The translations under genes were made by a program, and so were the position numbers. Shown here piece by piece: positions 49,601 through 59,761 of a stretch of DNA of 64,000 bases. Positions within the stretch are counted from its first letter, which is position 1. Each line of letters starts with the position of its first letter. Under the pieces are notes generated by a model. It was not told the origin of the DNA. It saw only the letters and a list, made by a program, of their open reading frames with translations, and did not search any database. Origin of the DNA: Diogma glabrata (lineage: Eukaryota > Arthropoda > Insecta > Diptera > Cylindrotomidae); the NCBI GenBank assembly GCA_963693315.1, contig OY856187.1, positions 425,995,748-426,059,747 on the forward strand. The letters are read 5' to 3'.

Positions 49601-52600
49601 ATTTTCTAAACCAAAAACACGCCTTTTCATAGCTGTCCATTAAAAATTATTTTTATTCGCCTACATATTAAAGTATTACTTTATTGCTGTAATTTGCGGT
49701 CGTTAAGTGTCACTTTTTAACTCTGAATTTTGTTGTCATTGTTACGTCCAAAAAATTAAAAACATTTAAATTTGTATAATTTATATAAAAAATAAAGAAT
49801 TTTAACCAAAGCAACCTTTCAATTAAAAATTTCATAATCCAAGCAAAATATTTGTTACTTTTGGTTGTCATAGTTACAAAATTTGTTTGAAAGACAAATA
49901 TTTTGATCAAAGGTTTTTTGTTTTAAATATTTTTATTTATGCAAAATTTTTTATTTTAATTTAGATTAAACAATTTTTTTAAAATGTTTTGCGAATAAAA
50001 ATGCGAACGGACGTAAGCTATTTTGGACATAATGTGGGTGCAAATATCGGCTGGCGCCTCAATTTGAAAATCCCACGATCCACATACGTCCAAAAACCTT
50101 GGCTTAACGTCCTTGCATCGCATAATCTACTATTAGATGCCAATTGTAAAAAATATTGAGAAAGTTTTGAACTCTCCAAAACAGTATCAAAATATTATAA
50201 CACCAGAAAATATATCGAAAACATTTAATTAACCAAATAGGCTTTTTGGTTTTACTTAAATGTAAATTTGAAAAAACAAAACAATATATTAACCATGATG
50301 ACAAGTGACAACAATTCATTAAAAATCTTCATACAAAAAAAAATTATGCAACTTTGATTTTTTAAAATATTTTTAATTTATTGCTTGAAAATCTTGGTTT
50401 AAGTTTGTTTTTTGAGAATCACGACTTTTTGTGCACTCGATACAATAGTAAATTATGATGCATGGACGTAAAGCTTAGGTTTTTGGACGCATGTGAAGTT
50501 TGCGAATCAAGGCGCACCCACATTAAGTCCAAAATGGTTTACGTCCGTGCATCATAGATTATTTTTTATTCGCCGCAAGCAAAATATTTAAAACAAATTG
50601 TTTAATCCAAATCAAAATTAAAAATGTTTATAAATTTTGAAAAAAAAAATATGTTAAACAAGTAACCTTTGACCAAAATATTTGTTATTTAGTGTTATTG
50701 AACGTAACTATGACAACAAAATATATGGTTAAAAGTGACACTTTAAGGCCGCAAATCACAGTAATAAAGTAACACTTTAATATGTAGGCGAATAAAAAAA
50801 CTATGGTTTGTTGAAACTTGTGTAATAACTTATTCACACGCGTTTGAAAATCCTGTGCGCATAAGTGTACAATATAATAGTGTGCGTTATACAGACATTT
50901 CCTTCGTAGAAACCAATTCTTAATAAATAAAATCAAAATTGTTCAAAAATTTAAAACCGATAGATATATAAACAAATCATGTCTTATTGGGTTTATATTA
51001 ATCATGTGTTCTTTTATTTTAAGCATCTGACAACACCAACGATGATGCTGAATACGTTTTTGTTCCACTAAAACAAAATCGTGAAATTCCTGATTGGCAA
51101 GATGGAAACTTTCAAGGAGTAATTGACACAGGAAATACTTATTTCCCACAACCATCATACTATCCGTGGTCATTTAATTTTAGAGGCTTTTTCGACAATT
51201 TACAAGGTAAGATTTTTTTTTTTTGTAAAAATACGCATTTAAATCAAAACCAAAAACTAATTTTATAGTTGGAAGATAATTACAAGTGTTTCCTATTTTT
51301 TTTTTTAAATTTATTTTTAAGTTATCCGTATGTTATGGGTACGCTCATAAGCTCAGGGTTAAATTTTTTAAGGAACAAGTGTTTGTCAGAACTAGTCCTA
51401 ATAACAAACTTTACTTGCTTTACCTTTACCACCTTATTCATTTCGAAATACAAACTTATTATTTTACCGTGATGCGGTCTTTGGACCACACACGAGGAAT
51501 ACAAATAACTCTGTCCTTCTTAAAAAATTATACTTTAAAGCACATTAGCTTAAAAGCATATCAGCTGTTATATTCCATAACCAAAAAATAGATTTATTAG
51601 CTGCGTTTTTTTCATTTGGGTCAGGGTCAAGGTATAGATCAACTCTATTTTTTACATGTAAAAACAACAACAACATAACCCAGATATTTATCTGGGTCTA
51701 GATCAATGATCTAAAATATTTTGGTTACATAAAATTGCAAGAGATGGCGAAACGTAGGTTTTGATTTCATAAGGTTGGTATGGTCATTTTAAAACTTATA
51801 AATGTCAAAGAAAATTTATTCAAAATAAAAAAACTGTCAAAGATATATTGTTAAGTTTGTTTAAAATCAAGTCTAATATGATTTGTTTTCAACATGATTT
51901 CAATAAATTTGCTTAAAATTAATTTTAAAGCAATATCCATGATATAAAATCCATATTTTTTTAAAGAATAGATGTTTACAATTTTTTATTAATTATCAAT
52001 TATTTTATTTCACGCCATTTGCGATAATCAATGAACATTGCCATATGTAAAAAAATGGATTAGTGTTTCTGATTAAATTTTTTTGCATTTTTTTTATATT
52101 TTATTTTTCAAGAGACGTTAAATATTTTTTGAATTTTTTTTATATTGAGTTTTAATTTCAAAATGGCACTACAAGTTCACAATTTTTTTTCTTCTCAGCT
52201 CAGTGCTGCCAACAATTTAAAATATAATATTTTTTTTCTTTGCGTGACCCACATCGTTTTTTTCAAACCTTGACCCTGACCCAAATGAAAAAAACGCAGC
52301 TATTGAGTGCATTTGTATCTCATATTTGTATTTGGCATTTTTTTTAGATTAAAGATGAACTTAAAAAATGTTGTTTGTCTCCTCTATTTTAAATAAAGGT
52401 GATTTAAGATCAGTATCAATATGAGTGTTAAAGATTTCATCAGTATCACTCAAGCAATTTATTCAGAATATTTTGTTTGTTAATAAAAAAAGCCAACCAA
52501 CAAGTCTGCTAAATGGCTAATATATAATTGTAAACACTTTTTTCGAAAACATGTTTTTGTGGGTAATTGCTATTTTTATAAAGATATATCTTTTTCAGAC

Positions 52601-53160
52601 ATAATTTTTAGAATGACACAAAATGTTGCTAGCAGATGGTCACCCGAAATCGATTCGAATGCTAAATGGACGCCAACTGACGACGGAAAAGGAAATACAA
52701 CATCAAATGTTAAGGTGACATTAAAATCTAGTACTCTAATGTAAGCATAATTAAATTACTGAAACAAACCTTTTTGTTTTAGATTATTGATGGCCAAAAA
52801 GTAACCATTAATGATACTGTATACACAAAAGAATCGGATTATGGGAAATCTGTTTTCAAAATCCGTGTAGTTGATGTCAAACGTGTTGATGATGATACAA
52901 ATAACGTTAGCAACATTCCAACAACAGACGATGACAAAACAATTGTTCTAAATACAAAAATTGGTGAAACTGATGATTCAACCGAAATAATTGATAAATC
53001 AACAGAAGCTGGTAACACATCTGATAAAAAAGAGACAGTTGGATCACCTGAAGAATTAGATAATACAGACAATGAAATTCAAACAGCTGATATTGATGGA
53101 TCTGATAATAAAGTTGAGGTAACCACAACTAAAGAAATTAATACAACAATTAAAAAATAA
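40613..53160 (+). CDS. Icarapin-like secreted protein, four coding exons
   Basis: Exons: 40613-40676, 51024-51206, 52599-52714 and 52783-53160, totalling 741 nt (246 residues). All introns are GT-AG, in phases 1, 1 and 0. Residues 1-21 form a hydrophobic signal peptide, so the product is secreted. The core IIDGQKVTINDTVY followed by a KIRVVDVK strand is the hallmark of the icarapin family, known from the bee venom allergen Api m 10 and from homologues across insects with no venom; the molecular function is unknown. The C-terminal 85 or so residues are acidic and Ser/Thr-rich. N-glycosylation sequons NTT, NDT, NVS, NTS and NTT are present. Length fits the family. Intron 1 (10,347 bp) and intron 2 (1,392 bp) are filled with repeats; intron 3 is only 68 bp. 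No lesion was seen. Confidence 0.9.
41173..41273. repeat. Hairpin repeat in intron 1
   Basis: Arms 41173-41220 and 41228-41273 are inverted copies sharing TAATTATAAATAGCTAT and AAATTAGTTTTA-type blocks. Confidence 0.7.
42013..42129 (+). other. Small hydrophobic ORF inside intron 1
   Basis: A 38-codon ORF begins MLRKLNPIFTIYLLMMFLLM, with a basic start and a long hydrophobic run like a signal peptide or membrane segment, and stops at TGA 42127-42129. A possible donor (CTG|GTAGCG at 42078/42079) would leave phase 0. It could be an alternative first exon of a downstream gene, or chance. Confidence 0.2.
42352..42620. repeat. Repeat patch with module shared with 5457-5540 and a perfect-looking hairpin
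   Basis: 42358-42455 matches the centre of the 5054-5938 fold-back (GAAACTTTAAAGTAC, GCTAGTTGTTTAC, ACTAGTGAGTA). It is followed by a hairpin with arms 42543-42566 and 42581-42604 (TTGAACTTTAACATCCTAGG and its near-exact complement). Confidence 0.7.
43221..43283. repeat. Short hairpin in intron 1
   Basis: Inverted AGTTTAAATGATT-TCACATGC arms surround a short AT loop. Confidence 0.6.
43284..45324. other. Intron 1 sequence without recognised feature
   Basis: AT-rich. A CAGGGCCGG string near 44628 resembles the end of a hAT-type MITE, but no matching partner was found. Confidence 0.4.
46280..46620. repeat. 180-bp tandem duplication
   Basis: AACAAATTGTAGTTGCT at 46311 recurs at 46491; CCATGAAAAAATAGAATATG and GTTGTCGATTT also recur at the same spacing. 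Confidence 0.75.
46857..46937. repeat. Three tandem palindromes, about 30-bp period
   Basis: GGTAAGTAATTACTTACCGA and two variants are spaced about 30 bp apart, separated by ATGCAGG spacers. Each unit is itself a palindrome. Confidence 0.8.
47164..47371. mobile_element. 208-bp MITE with about 45-bp perfect inverted termini
   Basis: The ends begin CCTGAGCTAAACTATGCGAA, continuing AATATGCGAACTATG to about 45 bp, identical on both sides. The interior is AT-rich. No target duplication is obvious. Confidence 0.85.
47721..47772. repeat. 22-bp tandem repeat
   Basis: Units CCGATTGTTTTTGCGCTTTT plus GA start at 47721 and 47743, with a third partial unit at 47765. Confidence 0.85.
47773..49650. other. 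Intron 1 sequence without recognised feature
   Basis: AT-rich. The small ORFs at 47816-48028 and 48349-48573 lack any recognisable domain or splice support. Confidence 0.4.
49651..50797. mobile_element. 1.15-kb fold-back element, 230 bp before exon 2
   Basis: Inverted arms run from TATTCGCCTACATATTAAAG at 49654 to about 50130, and from about 50450 to the matching end near 50797. Inner blocks GGACGTAA, TTTTGGAC-TAATGTGGGTGC and CGTCCAAAAACCT are also inverted. The left arm has about 130 extra bp with a GTCATAGTTAC unit, related to the tandem unit in the 24505-25006 MITE. All small ORFs here are arm shadows. Confidence 0.82.
51024..51206 (+). CDS. Icarapin-like exon 2
   Basis: The acceptor TTTTATTTTAAG|CA and donor CAAG|GTAAGA leave phase 1 on both sides. 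It encodes the mature N-terminus, starting ASDNTNDDAEYVFVPLK and containing an aromatic-rich NTYFPQPSYYPWSFNFRG stretch. Confidence 0.88.
51598..52302. mobile_element. 705-bp MITE in intron 2, perfect 36-bp termini
   Basis: Both ends begin TAGCTGCGTTTTTTTCATTT and continue GGGTCAGGGTCAAGGT. The outermost TA on each side could be the target duplication, as in Tc1/mariner-type elements. The interior is AT-rich and non-coding. Confidence 0.85.
52599..52714 (+). CDS. Icarapin-like exon 3
   Basis: The acceptor TCTTTTTCAG|AC and donor TTAAG|GTGACA close in phase 0. It encodes DIIFRMTQNVASRW onward to GKGNTTSNVK, which contains an N-glycosylation sequon and leads into the conserved core of exon 4. 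Confidence 0.88.
52783..53160 (+). CDS. Icarapin-like exon 4 (conserved core and acidic tail)
   Basis: After the acceptor TTTTGTTTTAG at 52782, the exon opens with the family core IIDGQKVTINDTVY and a KIRVVDVK strand, then an acidic Ser/Thr-rich tail to TAA 53158-53160. A poly(A) signal AATAAA lies 90 bp further. Confidence 0.9.
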   Translation: MIDGQKVTINDTVYTKESDYGKSVFKIRVVDVKRVDDDTNNVSNIPTTDDDKTIVLNTKIGETDDSTEIIDKSTEAGNTSDKKETVGSPEELDNTDNEIQTADIDGSDNKVEVTTTKEINTTIKK

Positions 53161-53249
53161 ATTTGAGCATGAATATTAACAAAATGTTATGAATATATTA
53201 CTTATTTTTATTTTTTTTTTAAATTTTAATAAGCAAAAACTAGAACTTG

Positions 53250-53255
53250 AATAAA
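53250..53255 (+). terminator. Likely poly(A) signal of the icarapin-like gene
   Basis: AATAAA about 90 bp after the stop codon; the nearest canonical signal on the sense strand. Confidence 0.55.
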
Positions 53256-55413
53256 ATACGGTGGTTAGGGCTTAATATTTTAATAAAAACAATGGCTATG
53301 TGCCAATTTTAATATCGATTGTACTCTACAATCTTGTGCTTGTTCAATATGTCATAACATGCAAACATAAGTGGCGATGCTGGAAGCAATTCTAGGATCA
53401 CATTTAAGTGATTTAATCCTTCTTATTCAAGTCTTTTTTTCTAATCACAAAAATAAAGCTATTTGCCTGTGAATACTAAAATTCAATTGTAAAATTAGCT
53501 ATTGATTCTGTTATATCATTTAAATTTTAAACACTATCCATTTTCTGGCTTATTAAATATCTCGTGTTCCATTTCAGTCAAACCATTCAGAAAAGCATGA
53601 GTCTTACAAAATAAACGAATGGAAATATGTCGTTGTTAAAAACACATTTCTTTCTTTTCTTTATATCTTCTTATGTTTTTCCCCTATAAATAAAATATGT
53701 GTTGTTTTACATTTTTTTTTTAAATTTAAAAATGCATTAAACATTTCTTTTAAATATTTTAAAGGCAGCAATAGTGGAAATGCATGGTACATAAAACTCG
53801 AATTCTTTGTTTATGTTTTAAAACACAATTTTTTTGTATTAATTTTTCCTCAACTAAAGAAAAGTTTATTTCTATTTCAACAGAAAACTTGTTTATGTTT
53901 AAAAACTTTTTCTTGTGTGATTTTTGTTTTTCAAATATGTATAGAAATATCCTTAAAACATGAACAAACTAATTGCAAAAATTAAATTAAAAACTATTAG
54001 TTTTTATATTAAATTGTTATTAGTTTTTACAAGAACTTAGTTTGCATGTTATAGTTTGTATGTTTATAATTTTGAAGGTATTCGAATGTGTATTTTTCTC
54101 AAAATAAATATTTGAAAACACTCAATCAGTTGTGATCGTTAAGTTTATTTAAAATTACAAACATTTACAAAAAAATTAGTTATTAAAAATAAATAAAAGA
54201 TTATGTAACATACTTGTATATATAAACATATATTAATAAAAGATCTTAAAAGTATCTTTAAAGAAAGTTAAAATAATAAATAAATAATTTTTTTTTTCAA
54301 TTTTAAGTTAATACAATGTTCTTACACTAAGCATTACTTTTAATTCCTATCGATTAACTTTAACATTTTATTTAATAAAACAAAACATTGTCTGTATGAT
54401 TTAATAAGAAAATCACATTAATAAGCAATAAAAGATGTGGTGACATCGTTATGTAACTGATGTTAAACATTAAACATACTATTTGTTAAACCCAACCTTT
54501 CTGTGGAAGGAAAACTAGACATATCAGCTTAAATGTATAACACAACATGTGCTTATATGAATTCGTTTTTTTCATTCTTTGCTTAAAACATGTATTATGT
54601 TACTCAAAATTGTATTTTGGTTCGGAGTGGGGTGAAATCTTCGTATAATAACGTGTATTTTACTTGCACACTTCCTTTTTGATTTCATCCAGTATTTAAA
54701 AAAAAAAACCACATTCGTCATATATTCAACAAAAGACAAATAAAATGTTATTTTTATCAATAACTTATTAAATAATTAAAACAAGTTTTTCTTTTTTAAA
54801 ATAAATTCTTTAACTAGTTTCACTCTAAACCATCTTGAGAAAGAATTTTTTGCTACGTAAAAATACACGTTATTATTATTAAGTTTCTCTTAATTTTTGA
54901 CTTGGGAGACTTTTCTCCAACTAGATCTGATTTTTTTCAGTTTGCAAATTTTAAAAACAGATGCAAATTTTAAAGACTTTTAAAGCTTTCTAGCTTGTGA
55001 GTTTAAATTTCCTAAAATGTTTTTGCTGGCTACAAAAATATGAACTGGATACAGACAAGGGCTAATTAAACTTGAAAGTACGGACTTTCTGTAAAATAAA
55101 TGTTTGTAAAAGTTGACCAACTTCGATTCTGCTTATTATCAAAACATGTAGAATATATGTAACAACTCGCAAAAATTTTAGTAAATTCAAATTAGCATAG
55201 CAACTAAGTTTTAATTGAATTGTAGTGACTTGTTTATTAAAAACCCATGCAGTTTTGTATAAAACTTAAAAACTTTACTTACGAATACTTAATACGAACT
55301 AATATTCTAATATTTTTTAACCAGCATTATACGTTTGAAATTTGTAATGTAACTAACCTTTGCACTTATAATTCATAAATCAAATCCTATCTTTCTTTTC
55401 CTAAACACCGTAG
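53256..55413. other. AT-rich region between two coding exons
   Basis: No clear exon or element is visible. The ORF at 54572-54760 is not supported. A very short GC-richer string at 53766-53787 (between AAAG and GTACAT) could be a microexon but cannot be supported alone. Confidence 0.4.
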
Positions 55414-55785
55414 AAATGTATTGAAGAGCACACAGAGCACCAAAATTATATGCACAAAAGCACTTTTACACAAAATTATCCAGAAAATGAATTCATCGAA
55501 AGCTATCCAAACAAAAATCAACAACCAACATGGGAGTCAGCCGAAGAAAGTGAAATTGATCATGAAAATGATTTACTGTTTGACGAACAATTACCAGAAT
55601 TTAATTTATCAAACGATATTGCAGTGAATGACATTTTAGCAGCGAATGGTGCACCAACAAATCCAGATGCTGAATATTTTAACATTGAAGAAATTCCAAT
55701 TGAACCAGTTGCATCATCAGCATCATCACTGTCGTACCACTTACCAAAATATGAGTCGATGCGATTTGAAGTGATAAAGAAATAA
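55414..55785 (+). CDS. Terminal coding exon of an unidentified gene
   Basis: A pyrimidine-rich CTATCTTTCTTTTCCTAAAC stretch ends in an AG acceptor at 55412-55413. The frame is then open for 123 codons (KCIEEHTEHQNYMHK to MRFEVIKK) and stops at TAA 55783-55785; AATAAA follows at 56129. An in-frame Met occurs at 55450, but the stretch before it also looks coding and an in-frame TAG is at the acceptor itself, so splicing is more likely than an internal start. The protein is acidic (ESAEESEIDHENDLLFDE) with an alanine/serine-rich part and no recognised domain. It begins in phase 0, the same phase as icarapin-like exon 3, so it could be an alternative last exon of that gene or belong to another one. 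Confidence 0.6.
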   Translation, partial: KCIEEHTEHQNYMHKSTFTQNYPENEFIESYPNKNQQPTWESAEESEIDHENDLLFDEQLPEFNLSNDIAVNDILAANGAPTNPDAEYFNIEEIPIEPVASSASSLSYHLPKYESMRFEVIKK

Positions 55786-56128
55786 TAAAAATTTTATACG
55801 TTTATTTTACTATAGCATTTAGTTTTTACTTGCCAAAGATATTATTTATAAGGAACAGTAAAGCAAGAAAAAAAATCTCAATACTTTCATTCCTTTAATT
55901 TTTTAATTAGATAAAAATTTAATTAATAATCGAACTATTTATTTTTTTATTATTTTAAATTAGTTTTAGGTAATACCTATAATGTTTGTTTAATTACTTT
56001 AGTCTAAACTAAAAAAGAGTTGCTCAATTTGAATATTATTAATTTTTTAGTTTAAGAAATTTTTACTACAAATTGCTCAACTCATTTTAAGATATTTATT
56101 GAGATTTGAAAAATTTATTTACTTTTGA

Positions 56129-56134
56129 AATAAA
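56129..56134 (+). terminator. Possible poly(A) signal for the 55414-55785 exon
   Basis: AATAAA 344 bp after the stop codon; AATAATAAAA immediately after the stop is an alternative. Confidence 0.35.
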
Positions 56135-56950
56135 ATATAATTAAGACTTAATGAATTTAAAGGTTCGTTGTTAAAGTTATTTTAATTCGGACAGATGACA
56201 GTCGGACAGTCTAACAATGATTTAATATCACTGTTTAGGGCTTAGGCAGACGCTAAACAAACGGTTTTTGTTTTAAAAACTGTTCGTATTCACGATTAAT
56301 ATATAATATTGAATCGTACTTATATAAATGTTGTAAACATTAAAAACTTTAGCCAAGATGGGATCTAGAGAAGCAATAAAAAATTAGAAGTTAATGTATT
56401 TGAATGCAAAGCAAAAACATAGTTGCTGTTTTTAAGTGAAAAATATGTATGGTTAATAAAAGCCGTTTTTGATGAAATTTAAAGCACGTTTACACCTTCG
56501 CTATTAAAATGTTATTACGTCAAAAGCAGTTGAATTATGCATAATGTTTTCATGTGCTTGCATTGTCTTTATATCAACGTTATCATTTTTTATAGAAATT
56601 GTGCTGGAACAATTTGTTTTTGTTAAATAGTATTTGTTTTGATTTGTTTGTTTGATATAGTAAGATTATTAAACACGCAATTATTAAGTAATAATCTAAT
56701 AGTTGTTATATATAATCAATTTTACCAAAGAGTTTAAAGCTAAATTGGTTTGGCTGAAAACTTTTAATTTGACTTTTAATATATAGCAAATAAGTTAGAA
56801 TTGAAAACACAACATCACCACAAACTTTGCCCCTTACTATTATTTTACGGCCTTAATAAACATATGTTTCGGTCGAATAAATAAGTATCAACGCATCGTG
56901 AAGTTAAACGCATCGTAATACATATTAAATAAAAGGATTATATTATACTT
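56135..56950. other. AT-rich sequence, no feature recognised
   Basis: No gene or repeat was recognised. Confidence 0.4.
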
Positions 56951-57350
56951 TTATTTTATTTAGCGTATGGTTTTTGTTGTGACACATTAAAAACAAAAAT
57001 AAAACTTAAAATAGATAGATTTTCATATGAAATCTACATAAAACAAAACATGAATACACATTAAATGAGCTTACAATCAATATGATTGCACGTCTTTTAG
57101 TTAAAAATTAAAAAGTAAAATTTTAAAATATTTGAACATTGGGCAGCATATTTGAACATTAGACGTTTACATCGAGTGAGTCTATCCATGCTACTACATC
57201 GGGAGTTGCCAAATGGATGTCTGAGATGTCGCCATTGTATCGTCGAAGTGGGCGCACAGTTGCAATGTGTTTTATGGTTTGTTGTGGAGCTCCGCAGTCA
57301 CATTGAGGGGACTCTGAGATTCCCCACTTGTAGAAAGAATCAGCACAACG
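56951..57350 (-). mobile_element. 5'-truncated LINE tail, copy B (minus strand)
   Basis: On the minus strand it reads the same ORF2 C-terminus as 27099-27519: CADSFYKWGISESPQCDCG, then APQQTIKHIATV and WIDSLDVNV before a stop near 57164. The 3' end is CATACGCTAAATAAAATAAAA. The last cysteine of the zinc-knuckle-like motif is replaced by arginine here but present in copy A. The ORF annotated on the plus strand (57152-57397) is its shadow. Confidence 0.8.
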
Positions 57351-58080
57351 TACATGATTACACAGTTAATTATTTTTTATTTATTAACAATAATTAAAAT
57401 TTGTTTTTTATTTTAGTTGAGCAGTTTTACTTCTATATTATAATTTTTATTTAATATAATAACAGTTTAAATAATTAAATTATAATAACTTTTATGGTAT
57501 TATATTTACAAATTTCTATTTTGTACAATGGAATTAATCATGGTCGACATATGTTAACTGAAAATAATTATGTAAATGAGAAAGTTGTTTAACGCAAAGT
57601 TATATACATTTTTATAAAAAATAAATTTATAAGCTTTAGTTTAGTTTACAAATAATAAAAACGAAGATTTTATTGTTAATTGGTGGGTCTGTACTTCGTT
57701 GATTTTAAAGTGTTTAGGATCAATAAAAACTCAACAACATCAAACTGAAAGATCTAAAAGTCAAAAATTTAATAATATTTAGCTTTAAGCATTGTGAAGT
57801 GCTATAAGCACCGAGAAAATTTATACATTTATACTCACAAACTATATTTATAAACATTGCAAGTAAGTAAGGTTAATTATTTTAATTTAATAAATTAATT
57901 AATAAAGAAAAAACATTTTTGTAAGTAAGGCCTCATTATTTAAATAATTTGGTTGTTAATTAATTGATAAGTGGATTTCATATAAAAATCTACCTATTCC
58001 AATGTGCGTCATCTTGGAAATTCGAAAATCTTTTACGCCAAATAACTATATAATATAATAAGTGGAGACGGCTAATCTAA
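57351..58080. other. AT-rich sequence, no feature recognised
   Basis: No gene or repeat was recognised. Confidence 0.4.
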
Positions 58081-58268
58081 CAAAAATTATATATATTATT
58101 TGCTTTGGCCGAACCAACAGTCTCGAGTAGCTTTAATCCACAAACATTTAAAAAGGCGTCAACTAACACCTCGGAAATCGTGTTGTTGTGGGACCTAGGT
58201 CTTAAAAGGTCTTACAATTTCTATGCGTTGTTGTGACACATATTGTAATACCTACATACACAACAGTT
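58081..58268 (+). repeat. Dispersed repeat with coding-like tail
   Basis: 58193-58268 resembles 4477-4540 (AGGTCTTAAAAGG, GTTGTTGTGACACATATTG). A plus-strand frame from about 58101 to a TGA near 58232 reads FNPQTFKKASTNTSEIVLLW and LGLKR, and the 4477 copy keeps parts of it in broken form, so it may be the end of a retroelement ORF. The family was not recognised. Confidence 0.4.
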
Positions 58269-58284
58269 TTTAGTTATAATTAAT

Positions 58285-58401
58285 TTATTTGTTAATCCAA
58301 TTTGTATTAATTTTTTTATACGTTAACTTCTCAAGCACATCTAGCTCTCCTTGCATACAAATCTGTTTGTCAAAGAATTCTACCAATTTGTGGCGAATAT
58401 C
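58285..58401 (-). CDS. Candidate terminal exon, minus strand, gene unknown
   Basis: On the minus strand CTTCTCAACGGCAG is a plausible acceptor (AG at 58403-58402). The frame opens DIRHKLVEFFDKQICMQGEL and continues through VLEKLTYKK to a TAA at 58285-58287, giving 38 residues with good codon and amphipathic-helix character. The start of the segment weakly recalls the first F-BAR helix of srGAP-type proteins; this is unverified. It lies next to a dispersed repeat, so a transposon ORF end is the main alternative. No partner exon was found. Confidence 0.38.
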   Translation of the reverse strand, partial: DIRHKLVEFFDKQICMQGELDVLEKLTYKKINTNWINK

Positions 58402-59529
58402 CTGCCGTTGAGAAGTTTTTTATATGATGTGTATCTCCTATGTATCAACCAGTTTTGTTAAAGCTCGTTCCCTTATTATTGTTCCCCCATTATTTTCTAA
58501 CATTATTATGCTTTTAATTCGTATGAAAACATATTTCGCCGTTATTAATCATAACTACATCTTCAGTATTGATTGTTATAAAGGTTGAAAAATTAAAATA
58601 AATCTTAAATCCATACTTCATTAAATAAACAACTTTTTTCATTTGACTTTAAACTTATGCTCTTGTTTTTCTCAATAAAACAACCCATTCTCTCGGATAT
58701 TATCAATTCTGTGCCTCCCTGGCAAAAAACAAGAATATATATAAATTCACAAGAGAATTTTGTTTTTATTTTCGTTTTTAGAGTAAAATTTGATTAATGC
58801 TCATGAAAACAAAGGAAAAAAGGAAATAAATTAATTGAAAATTCTTTTCATTGTTTTCAAAATTTAAAAATATAATTTTGTTTTTATTTTTAATACTGGC
58901 AAATTGTTGTTGGGCTGAAAACAAAGTGTAAGAAAAACTGAAAATATTGTTAACGTTCGGCAAATGTCATCAATCAATTACGAAGGTCGTTGATTTATTG
59001 AGTTGAGAAGTGAGGCGTTTTTCCGTTTGTTTTAGTTATTTTTTTAAAAAATTTAAATAATAATTTTTAAAGAGGATTTCAAAGTAGGCTTTTAGAATGT
59101 GTTGTAATTTTATTCTGAATTGATTTGTTCTCTGATGTGATGGATGGTTTGTTTGTAAACTTATAAATTTTTCGTTATACAAAATTGAATCAGAGAAATA
59201 CGAATTTTAAAACATGCTTAATCGGTAAACTCGTCCTTCATTGATTGTTTAATAATAATTATTGACTGAGATTTGATATTAAAAATAGTTGATTTTTTAA
59301 GAAACATAATTGTTTTACCTTGTAAAGTAAATTACAAATGCTGCATAGTGTAATTTCGTGAAGTAATATCAGATATTATGGTGGCGTTATCGTTATTTAA
59401 CTAATTAGAATATAAATCTGCTGTGCGAACCAATTCAAAATATAAGGTCCAACGAATTAATGATTGATTATAGTAATATCTTTGTAGGCATGGTTTAACA
59501 GTTGTAGTTTATTATTAATTCTCTTTAAG
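58402..59529. other. AT-rich sequence, no feature recognised
   Basis: If the exon at 58285-58401 is real, this is intron on the minus strand. No further exon was recognised. Confidence 0.35.
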
Positions 59530-59761
59530 ACCGCTTTCACAGCGACATAGCAAATTAGTAGATGTAATTTAAATCTGTGCTGTAAACACTTTTTATTTTA
59601 AAATCTTGCAACTAATTTGATATCTAGGCTTACTACCATTACAAACGATTCAAATACTTACGATTCAAATTACAATCTACGTTTTAAACTCATATTAAAT
59701 ATGCCAAAATGCAAATTATAATATACTATCTACTAATTTGCTATGTCGCTGTGAATGCGGT
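59530..59761. mobile_element. 232-bp MITE
   Basis: The inverted termini are ACCGCTTTCACAGCGACATA and its counterpart (one T/A mismatch in the first ten bases), extending through GCAAATTAGTAGAT, about 34 bp. The interior is AT-rich. No transposase or clear target duplication. Confidence 0.82.

Noticed and set aside
50685..51173. Minus-strand ORFs of 83 and 76 codons
   Set aside because: One lies in the fold-back arm and the other is antisense to icarapin-like exon 2.
52839..53128. Minus-strand ORFs of 77 and 73 codons
   Set aside because: They are antisense shadows of icarapin-like exon 4.
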